Positions 1 through 5,282 of a stretch of 5,491 nucleotides of DNA are shown here, in pieces. Position numbers and translations under genes: made by a program. Source of the stretch: Rhodospirillales bacterium (lineage in GTDB: Bacteria > Pseudomonadota > Alphaproteobacteria > Rhodospirillales_A > Casp-alpha2); the NCBI GenBank assembly GCA_016763915.1, contig JAESSX010000275.1:1-5491 (forward strand), given 5' to 3'. The notes under the pieces were generated by a model. The model did no database searches and was not told where the DNA came from. It was given only the letters and a program-made list of their open reading frames with translations. Every line of letters begins with the position of its first letter. Within the stretch, counting starts at the first letter, position 1.

Positions 1-94
1 CAACGAACCGGTTCACCGGGGACTCCGCGATGGTTTCATCGACGCCCGCATCGATATGCCAACGCAGCAATTCCCGGGTGGTCATGGAAATCAT
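1..94 (-). CDS. Probable uracil-DNA glycosylase, N-terminal fragment (cut by window edge)
   Basis: Only the first ~31 codons lie in the window. They read M-I-S-M-T-T-R-E-L-L-R-W-H-I-D-A-G-V-D-E, then T-I-A-E-S-P-V-N-R-F. A short 'LLRW..(E/D)AGVDE.I.E.PV(D/N)RF' helix like this is, from memory, the usual N-terminus of the iron-sulfur (family 4-like) uracil-DNA glycosylases of alphaproteobacteria, which remove uracil from DNA to start base-excision repair. None of the catalytic or cysteine motifs fall inside the window, so the assignment rests on this N-terminal resemblance alone. Three in-frame ATGs exist (first bases at 103, 94 and 85). I chose 94 because a GGGG (complement of 104-107) sits 9 nt upstream, a reasonable ribosome-binding spacing; the 103 start would abut it. 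The gene diverges from ETF-QO across ~110 bp. Confidence 0.55.
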   Translation of the reverse strand, partial: MISMTTRELLRWHIDAGVDETIAESPVNRFV

Positions 95-127
95 AGGAGC
101 CATCCCCGACCATACCACGGTGCCAAT

Positions 128-150
128 AACCGGAACATCCCAAACCGGAA
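128..150. repeat. Tandem 8-bp direct repeat AACCGGAA in the divergent promoter region
   Basis: AACCGGAA occurs at 128-135 and again at 143-150, with a 7-bp spacer (a 15-bp period). It lies between the divergent glycosylase and ETF-QO starts, just upstream of a TATGCT box at 156-161. Spaced direct repeats at such a position can be activator or repressor half-sites, but no regulator is indicated by the sequence. An 8-bp repeat could also be chance in GC-rich DNA. Confidence 0.4.
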
Positions 151-161
151 TTCAATATGCT
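132..161 (+). promoter_or_regulatory. Weak candidate promoter for the ETF-QO operon
   Basis: A TATGCT hexamer (156-161) matches four of six -10 consensus positions. GGAACA (132-137) lies 18 bp upstream and matches only the last three positions of TTGACA. It is ~45 bp before the ETF-QO ATG and overlaps the AACCGGAA repeats. This is the best sigma-70-like candidate I can find in the 110-bp gap, but the -35 box is poor and the call is tentative. Confidence 0.22.
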
Positions 162-205
162 AAGAAAGGCGGGCGGCCGACCCTTGCCCCCGAGACGAGA
201 AACCA

Positions 206-1921
206 ATGACCCCTGACAACGACACCCTGACGCCTGAAAGCACCCCCGACACCGAACCCGGCCCGGCGCCGGCCGAGGAACGGGATTCCATGGATTTTGA
301 CGTGGTCATCGTCGGCGGCGGGCCGGCCGGGCTGTCGGCCGCCATCCGTCTGCGCCAACTGGCCGCCGAACAGGACCGCGACCTCACCGTCTGCGTCGTC
401 GAGAAGGGCTCCGAAATCGGCGCCCATATCCTGTCCGGCGCCATTCTCGACCCCATTGCCCTGAACGAATTGATCCCCGACTGGCGCGACCGCGATGCGC
501 CGCTGGGCCAGCCCGTGACCGGTAACCGGCACTGGTTTCTGACCAAAACCGGCAAATGGACGATGCCCCATTTCACGCTGCCGCCGATGATGCACAACGA
601 CGGCTTTTACACCTTGAGCCTGGGTAACTTTTGCCGGTGGCTGGCGGACCAGGCCGAACAGCTGGGTGTCGATATTTTCCCCGAATTCGCCGCCACCGAG
701 GTGCTCTACAATTCAGACGGCGCGGTGCGGGGCATCGCCACCGGCGACAAGGGCCTCGGCGCCGACGGAACGCCGACCGCCAACTTTGAGCCCGGCGTGG
801 AGCTGCTCGCCAAATACACCTTTTTCGCCGAAGGCGTCCGGGGGTCGCTGAGCCAGGAACTCATGACCCGGTTCGATCTGCGCGACGGCGTCGAGCCGCA
901 GACGTATGGCATCGGCATCAAGGAGCTGTGGGACATCGACGCGGAAAAGCATCAACCCGGGCTGGTCATCCACACCCAGGGATGGCCGCTGACGGACACC
1001 GTCGGCGGCGGATTCCTCTATCACCAGGAATCCGGCCAACTCGCCATCGGTTTCATCGTCGCGCTGGATTACCGCAATCCGTACCTGTCGCCGTTCGATG
1101 AAATGCAGCGGTTCAAGACCCACCCGGCCATCCGGCCGATGCTGGAAGGCGGCCGCCGGGTGGCTTATGGCGCCCGGGCCATCAACGAAGGCGGCCTGCA
1201 GGCGATCCCCAAACTGGTGTTTCCCGGCGGCGCCCTGATCGGGTGCAGCGCCGGTTTCGTCAATGTGCCCCGCATCAAGGGCAGCCACAACGCCATGAAA
1301 AGCGGCATGCTGGCGGCCGAGGCCGCGTTCGAAGCCATCCGGCAGGGCCGCCCGGGCGGCGACGAATTATCGGCCTATCCTGCCGCCTTCGAGGCGTCCT
1401 GGGCCTACAAGGAACTGCACCGCGCCCGCAACGCCCGCCCGGCGCTGTCAAAATTCGGCGGCCTGCTGGGCACGCTCTATAGCGGCCTTGATTTGTGGCT
1501 GGGCGCGCTGGGCCTCGGATTCCTGCTGCCGTGGACCTTCGGCCATCACGACGACCATGCGACGCTGGAAAAAGCCGCCGGCAAACCCAGGATCGACTAT
1601 CCGAAGCCGGACGGCGAAATCACCTTCGACAAATTGTCGTCGGTCTACCTGTCCAGCACCAACCACACGGAAAACCAGCCCTGTCATTTGACGTTGAAGG
1701 ACGCCTTCGTGCCGGTGGACGTCAATCTGGCGCTTTACGACGGACCGGAAGTCCGTTTTTGCCCCGCCGGTGTTTATGAATTCGTCGACGACGGCGGCGC
1801 CCCACGCCTGCAGATCAACGCCCAGAACTGTGTCCACTGCAAGACCTGCGACATCAAAGACCAGAACATTACCTGGGTCGCGCCCGAAGGCGGCGGCGGT
1901 CCGAATTATCCAAATATGTAG
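206..1921 (+). CDS. Electron transfer flavoprotein-ubiquinone oxidoreductase (ETF-QO)
   Basis: A 571-residue FAD and 4Fe-4S protein that moves electrons from reduced electron-transfer flavoprotein to membrane ubiquinone, serving fatty-acid and amino-acid oxidation. It acts at the inner face of the cytoplasmic membrane. The FAD dinucleotide fold begins at residues 32-43 (VVIVGGGPAGL). The family signatures follow: YHQESGQLAIGF near 272-283, DYRNPYLSPFDEMQRFKTHP near 288-307, and GCSAGFVNVPRIKGSHNAMK near 346-365 with SGMLAAE after it. A hydrophobic patch at 427-445 fits the membrane-surface/quinone region. The C-terminal cluster ligands are C519, C542, C545 and C548 (CPAGVYE, then CVHCKTCDIKDQNITW), and the protein ends PEGGGGPNYPNM as expected. 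All key residues look intact. The ATG at 206 gives a ~22-residue acidic, Pro/Thr-rich leader before the conserved ERDSMDFDVVIVG start, with a weak GACGAGA as ribosome site. The ATG at 290 would remove conserved ERDS, so it is unlikely to be the sole start. Likely first gene of an operon with the TPR gene and ispE. Confidence 0.97.
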   Translation: MTPDNDTLTPESTPDTEPGPAPAEERDSMDFDVVIVGGGPAGLSAAIRLRQLAAEQDRDLTVCVVEKGSEIGAHILSGAILDPIALNELIPDWRDRDAPLGQPVTGNRHWFLTKTGKWTMPHFTLPPMMHNDGFYTLSLGNFCRWLADQAEQLGVDIFPEFAATEVLYNSDGAVRGIATGDKGLGADGTPTANFEPGVELLAKYTFFAEGVRGSLSQELMTRFDLRDGVEPQTYGIGIKELWDIDAEKHQPGLVIHTQGWPLTDTVGGGFLYHQESGQLAIGFIVALDYRNPYLSPFDEMQRFKTHPAIRPMLEGGRRVAYGARAINEGGLQAIPKLVFPGGALIGCSAGFVNVPRIKGSHNAMKSGMLAAEAAFEAIRQGRPGGDELSAYPAAFEASWAYKELHRARNARPALSKFGGLLGTLYSGLDLWLGALGLGFLLPWTFGHHDDHATLEKAAGKPRIDYPKPDGEITFDKLSSVYLSSTNHTENQPCHLTLKDAFVPVDVNLALYDGPEVRFCPAGVYEFVDDGGAPRLQINAQNCVHCKTCDIKDQNITWVAPEGGGGPNYPNM

Positions 1922-1948
1922 CTGGTAACGGCGGCTGTGTCGGTTAAA

Positions 1949-3700
1949 ATGTCAGATATGAGCATACCCTTGATTTCCCAGGAAAGCGCCGGGCGGGTCT
2001 TTGTCGGTGTGTGTTTCGCGGCCCTGTTGGCCGGCGCACCCCCGGCCGAGGCCGGCCAACATGGCCGCGCCGAAGTCGGCAACACCCTGTCGGGCAATTA
2101 TCTGGCCGGGCGTTATGCCCAGGCCCGGCGCGATTTGTCGGCGGCGGCGGATTTTCTCGGCGCCGCTCTTAACAAAGCGCCGTCGTCCGCCAGCCTTGTG
2201 CGCCGTACGTTTATCCTGATGATCGTGGAAGGCCGCATCCGGGAAGCCGAGTCGCTGGCCCGCCAACTTATCGCCCTGGACCCCAATGCATCGATCGCCC
2301 AGCTCACGCTGGCGTCCATCGCCATCAAACAGGGCCGTTTCCAGGAGGCGGAAAAAAGGCTCGGGGAAATACCGGACAAGGGCTTAAGCGGGGTCGTGGC
2401 GCCGGCGTTGCGCGCCTGGAGCCTGGTCGGGCAGAAGAAAAACCGCGCGGCGATGAAAGTTCTTAAAGCCCCGACCAAGCAGAAGGCAACCCGGGTCCTG
2501 CACACCATGCATGCCGCCCTGATCAGCGAAATGCTGGGCCGTAACGAGGACGCGGAAAAATTCTATTTGACGGTCCAGGACACCCAGGCGGAGATGTCGC
2601 TCAGGGTGGTGCAGCTTCTCGGGGCGTTGTATGAGCGGACCGGCAAAAAGGACAAAGCCCGCGCCTTGTATGAGCAATACCTGGCCCGCAATCCGGGCTC
2701 ACAATTTCTCGACGGGGCTTTGAAGCGGCTCAAGTCCGGCGGCGGGCCGGGCTTGAAAACCTTCTCGGTGAGCGACGGCGGGGCCGAGGCCCTGTTCGGC
2801 ATCGCCAGTTCCCTGCGCCAGCAGAACGCCCAGGAAACCGCCCTCATGATGGGCCGGCTGGCGCTTTACCTGAAACCCGATTTTCCGGTCATGCAGATTC
2901 TGATGGGCGACATTCTGGAAACCGCCAACCGGCTTGAGGCGGCGCTCGGGCTTTATGAACAGATCCGCCGGACTTCGGCATTTTCCTGGCCTGCAAGGCT
3001 CCGGGTCGCGTCCATCCTGGGCCAACTCAAACGGACCGGCGAAGCCATCCGGTATCTCACCGAGATGGCCAATGACCAGCCCGACGACCCTGGGCCGCTG
3101 ATCAATCTTGGGGATATCCTGCGCGCCGAGGAGCGCTTTGCCGAGGCCGTTAAAGCCTATGACCGGGCCTTCGGGCGAATCCCGTCCCTCGAACCCCGGC
3201 ATTGGACCCTGCTGTATGCCCGCGGCATTGCGCTGGAGCGTTCGAAGCAATGGCCCAGGGCCGAAGCGGATTTCCTGAGCGCGCTCAAGTTCAAGCCCGA
3301 ACAACCCTATGTGCTCAACTATCTGGGCTATTCCTGGATCGACCAGGGCCTGTACCTGGACCGTGCCCAGGCCATGATCGGTAAGGCGGCCAACCTGCGC
3401 CCCAACGACGGCTATGTCATCGACAGCCTGGGGTGGGGCCATTTCATGCTCGGCAATTTCGAAAAAGCGGTCCTTGAACTGGAACGCGCCATCGAACTCC
3501 GGCCCCAGGATCCGGTCATCAATAATCATCTGGGCGACGCCTATTGGCGGGTCGGGCGCCGGCGCGAAGCGACGTTCCAATGGAACCGGTCGTTGTCGCT
3601 GGACCCGGACAAGGACCTTGCCGCCGAAATAAAAAGAAAACTGAAATCCGGCCTTGGCGAAGATACCGAAACCGCCAAGAAACCTCTCAATGACGGCTGA
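1949..3700 (+). CDS. Exported tetratricopeptide-repeat (TPR) protein, function unknown
   Basis: From the ATG at 1949 the product is 583 residues. The N-terminus looks like a Sec signal peptide: a polar start, a hydrophobic core around residues 17-29 (VFVGVCFAALLAG), then APPAEA with likely signal peptidase I cleavage after A35. The cysteine at 22 lacks a proper lipobox, so a lipoprotein is unlikely. The rest is built from helical TPR units, by eye near 46-79, 80-113, 114-143, 218-250, 313-341, 348-377, 382-411, 418-450, 452-485, 488-519 and 522-553. The clearest is GYVIDSLGWGHFMLGNFEKA with AVLELERAIELRPQ. A Gly/Ser-rich linker near 262-277 splits the array. TPR arrays bind partner proteins, so a periplasmic or envelope scaffold role is the inference; no enzyme motif is seen. 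Start choice is uncertain: GTG 1937 and ATG 1958 are in frame and none has a strong ribosome site. It starts 27 bp after ETF-QO and overlaps ispE by 11 bp. Confidence 0.9.
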   Translation: MSDMSIPLISQESAGRVFVGVCFAALLAGAPPAEAGQHGRAEVGNTLSGNYLAGRYAQARRDLSAAADFLGAALNKAPSSASLVRRTFILMIVEGRIREAESLARQLIALDPNASIAQLTLASIAIKQGRFQEAEKRLGEIPDKGLSGVVAPALRAWSLVGQKKNRAAMKVLKAPTKQKATRVLHTMHAALISEMLGRNEDAEKFYLTVQDTQAEMSLRVVQLLGALYERTGKKDKARALYEQYLARNPGSQFLDGALKRLKSGGGPGLKTFSVSDGGAEALFGIASSLRQQNAQETALMMGRLALYLKPDFPVMQILMGDILETANRLEAALGLYEQIRRTSAFSWPARLRVASILGQLKRTGEAIRYLTEMANDQPDDPGPLINLGDILRAEERFAEAVKAYDRAFGRIPSLEPRHWTLLYARGIALERSKQWPRAEADFLSALKFKPEQPYVLNYLGYSWIDQGLYLDRAQAMIGKAANLRPNDGYVIDSLGWGHFMLGNFEKAVLELERAIELRPQDPVINNHLGDAYWRVGRRREATFQWNRSLSLDPDKDLAAEIKRKLKSGLGEDTETAKKPLNDG

Positions 3701-4580
3701 CGCACTGCCCATCAACGTTGCCGCGCCGGCCAAGATCAACCTTTATCTCCATGTCACCGGGCGCCGGGAGGACGGCTATCACCTGCTCGATTCCCTGGTC
3801 GCTTTCGCCGGCGTCTTCGACACGCTGCGCATGACCCCGGCGGAGGATTTAAGCCTTGTCGTCGAGGGACCGTTTGCGGACGCGATCCCCTCCGGTCCGG
3901 ACAATCTTGTCCTTAAGGCGGCGCACATTTTGCGCGATGCCGCCGGGATTGAACTCGGCGCCGAGATCGTTCTGGAAAAGAAACTACCCGTCGCCTCCGG
4001 GATCGGCGGCGGGTCGGCGGATGCCGCGGCCACCCTCGGCGGATTGGCGCGGCTGTGGGGGGTCGGGGGCGTCGACCTGGCGCAACTGGGCCTGTCCCTC
4101 GGCGCGGATGTGCCGGTGTGCCTGTTCGGCAAGCCCGCCTTCATGGACGGTATCGGCGAGCAGGTCACCCGCGCGCCCACACTGCCGCCGGCGTGGCTGG
4201 TGCTGGTCAATCCCGGCGTCGGGTTGTCGACCCCGGCCGTGTTCGAGGCGCGCCGGGGGGATTTCACGTCCCGATCGGGGCGGTTCGGCGATGCCCCCGC
4301 CAGCGCGGAGGTGCTGGCCGACCTTCTAAGCGCCGGCGGCAACGACCTGACGAACGCCGCCCGGGGCCTGCAACCGGTCATCGAAGACGTGCTGCGGGCG
4401 CTGGAAGGCGCCGACGACGTTTTGCTGGCGCGTATGTCCGGCAGCGGGGCCACCTGTTTCGGGTTGTTCAAGGAGAACGCCGCCGCCGCGCGCGCCGCCG
4501 CGGAGCTGGGCGGCAATCATCCCGAATGGTGGGTCCACGCGGCGCCGTTGCTGAGCGATGCGGCACCGCTGACGGGTTAG
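3690..4580 (+). CDS. ispE: 4-diphosphocytidyl-2-C-methyl-D-erythritol kinase
   Basis: A 296-residue cytoplasmic GHMP-family kinase that phosphorylates the 2-hydroxyl of CDP-methylerythritol with ATP, a middle step of the MEP route to isopentenyl diphosphate. Visible signatures: APAKINLYLHVTGRREDGYH at 12-31 with the substrate-binding and catalytic K15; the glycine-rich ATP loop VASGIGGGSADAA at 101-113; D140 in SLGADVPVCLFG, matching the catalytic aspartate of the family; and the third GHMP motif MSGSGATCFGLF at 249-260. Length is normal for the family and nothing is missing. The ATG at 3690 is chosen because it puts K15 at the usual distance from the start. It overlaps the TPR stop (TGA 3698-3700) by 11 bp, which favours translational coupling. 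A TTG 12 codons upstream is in frame but would add a non-conserved leader. The stop lies 33 bp from the stop of the convergent regulator gene. Confidence 0.96.
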   Translation: MTADALPINVAAPAKINLYLHVTGRREDGYHLLDSLVAFAGVFDTLRMTPAEDLSLVVEGPFADAIPSGPDNLVLKAAHILRDAAGIELGAEIVLEKKLPVASGIGGGSADAAATLGGLARLWGVGGVDLAQLGLSLGADVPVCLFGKPAFMDGIGEQVTRAPTLPPAWLVLVNPGVGLSTPAVFEARRGDFTSRSGRFGDAPASAEVLADLLSAGGNDLTNAARGLQPVIEDVLRALEGADDVLLARMSGSGATCFGLFKENAAAARAAAELGGNHPEWWVHAAPLLSDAAPLTG

Positions 4581-4614
4581 GGGGATATCCCGACCCGCCG
4601 ACAATATCGCCCCC
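4581..4614. terminator. Possible weak hairpin between convergent gene ends
   Basis: The gap between ispE and the convergent regulator gene can fold as GGGGATAT (4581-4588) with ATAT (4604-4607) plus CCCC (4610-4613), with a two-base bulge (CG) and a ~15-nt loop. A 10-bp palindrome GGGATATCCC (4582-4591) is an alternative fold. Neither strand has a T-run after the stem, so it is not a classical intrinsic terminator. The position between two convergent stops is the main reason to list it. Confidence 0.25.
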
Positions 4615-5048
4615 TATAGCGTATCAGGTTTGACCGCCACGAAGACTCCCCATTCGACACAACAATCTTCCAAATGATTGTCAAGAAGCCGGGCGAAAAC
4701 GGTGCTGAATCCGATGCGGGTGACGCGGCCGTCCCGGGCGTCGGTGGTTTTTTTGATGACGTTAAGGGCTTCGAGTTTGTCGATGATCCGGATCACCGTG
4801 CGCTTCGGCAGGTCCGTCCCCAGATAGATATCCGAAGCCCGCAACGGCACCGATGTACTGCCGTTTCCGGCAATAAATAAAATAACGTCCCAAGTCTTGT
4901 CGTTGGCGTTGCCGACCTTGATGTCTGAGGGGGGCTTTCCGGGGAGGCATTTGTGGATCGCCTCGCGCTGAAATTTTCTGACCTTAATTCTCCACTTTAT
5001 AATTTCTTCTTTGAGTAGCGCTTTGTTCGTTCGGGAAACAACGGTCAT
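4614..5048 (-). CDS. MarR-like winged-helix transcriptional regulator
   Basis: A 144-residue protein. Residues ~1-33 form a charged, basic helix-rich N-terminus (KEEIIKWRIKVRKFQREAIH). Residues ~51-117 look like a winged helix-turn-helix: TWDVILFIA as a lead helix, ASDIYLGTDLPKRTVIRIID as helix-turn-helix with the recognition helix near 81-91, then KLEALNVIKK and a wing TTDARDGRVTRIGF. The D-x-R-D-x-R wing is typical of MarR-type regulators, which bind palindromic operators as dimers and often control their own divergent promoter. The tail (118-144) is short for dimerising MarR helices and holds adjacent cysteines C129-C130; C34 is the only other cysteine. The ATG at 5048 is supported by AGGGG 8 nt upstream. 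The gene is AT-richer than the ETF-QO-ispE block. Its ligand and targets are unknown; the divergent gene at 5283 is the obvious candidate target. Other winged-helix families remain possible. Confidence 0.75.
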   Translation of the reverse strand: MTVVSRTNKALLKEEIIKWRIKVRKFQREAIHKCLPGKPPSDIKVGNANDKTWDVILFIAGNGSTSVPLRASDIYLGTDLPKRTVIRIIDKLEALNVIKKTTDARDGRVTRIGFSTVFARLLDNHLEDCCVEWGVFVAVKPDTL

Positions 5049-5056
5049 TACATAGG

Positions 5057-5061
5057 CCCCT
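5057..5061 (-). promoter_or_regulatory. Ribosome binding site of the winged-helix regulator
   Basis: AGGGG on the minus strand (complement of CCCCT) lies 8 nt before the ATG at 5048 and fixes that start. It falls in the loop of a short inverted pair, ATAGG (5052-5056) and CCTAT (5070-5074), which is probably too weak to matter by itself. Confidence 0.55.
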
Positions 5062-5098
5062 GAATGGTCCCTATCCCCTTTTATTAATTACCCATTAA

Positions 5099-5127
5099 GT
5101 AATATGGCAGACGATCAATTCCCACAA
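5099..5127 (-). promoter_or_regulatory. Tentative promoter of the regulator gene
   Basis: On the minus strand TTGTGG (complement of 5122-5127) and TATTAC (complement of 5099-5104) are separated by 17 bp, matching three and four of six consensus positions. The -10 box runs into the left outer arm of the inverted repeat (5103-5109), and the second arm (5113-5120) lies in the spacer. Binding there would block the promoter. The match is weak. Confidence 0.2.
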
Positions 5128-5203
5128 CCAGCAGATTTAGGTGCCAAATTGCCATCGCCTATTTTCCGCTGACCTTTATTGGCACCTAATTGATCTTGCC
5201 ATA
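5103..5203. repeat. Composite nested inverted repeat between divergent genes
   Basis: Three pairs of arms nest in order. TATGGCA (5103-5109) pairs with TGCCATA (5197-5203). GATCAATT (5113-5120) pairs with AATTGATC (5188-5195). TTAGGTGCCAA (5137-5147) pairs with TTGGCACCTAA (5179-5189). All arms are perfect. The outer two pairs are separated by a 3x1 internal loop. The left side has a 16-nt insertion (5121-5136) before the inner 11-bp pair, which closes a 31-nt loop; the inner and middle right arms share two A bases. So many matching arms in 101 bp is far beyond what is expected by chance in this AT-rich DNA. It could be operators for the divergent pair, an RNA or cruciform structure, or a small mobile-element remnant. 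Confidence 0.8.
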
Positions 5204-5207
5204 GTTT
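5179..5207 (+). promoter_or_regulatory. Tentative promoter of the divergent unknown gene
   Basis: TTGGCA (5179-5184) matches five of six -35 positions and TAGTTT (5202-5207) only three of six -10 positions, with a 17-bp spacer. The -35 box lies inside the right inner arm of the inverted repeat and the spacer contains the right outer arms, mirroring the arrangement on the other strand. It would leave a leader of about 70 nt before the ATG at 5283. Low confidence because of the poor -10. Confidence 0.2.
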
Positions 5208-5282
5208 TGAATAGTCCTAACTTGGATGAACCATGTATTTTTTCAACCTTACGTTTAAATTAATGAGGCTGAACCAAATAAT

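Noticed and set aside
2000..2030. Lipoprotein signal in the TPR protein (cysteine in FVGVC)
   Set aside because: The residue before the cysteine is valine, not G/A/S, and a better signal peptidase I site (AEA) follows.
3654..3689. Upstream TTG start for ispE
   Set aside because: It adds 12 non-conserved residues lying within the TPR gene, while the ATG at 3690 gives the normal distance to the catalytic lysine.
2699..3739. Long open frame on the minus strand opposite the TPR gene and ispE start
   Set aside because: It is a GC-rich shadow of the real plus-strand genes, with no recognisable domain and no ribosome site supporting it.
3779..4516. Open frame on the minus strand opposite ispE
   Set aside because: Low-complexity Ala/Ser/Pro/Arg composition typical of an antisense shadow; ispE has all family motifs on the other strand.
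5130..5147. Sigma-54-like promoter on the minus strand (TTGGCAC followed by TCTGCT)
   Set aside because: The GG and GC elements are 11 bases apart rather than the required 10, and no enhancer-binding regulator is visible nearby.
5103..5222. Integron attC-like recombination site
   Set aside because: The nested arms recall attC, but the RYYYAAC and GTTRRRY core sites are absent (TCCTAAC near 5215-5221 fails at the first base) and there is no integrase or cassette array.
5221..5243. Intrinsic terminator before the T-run at 5238-5243
   Set aside because: Only a three-base-pair stem (TGG/CCA) precedes the T-run, far too weak, and no gene ends upstream on that strand.
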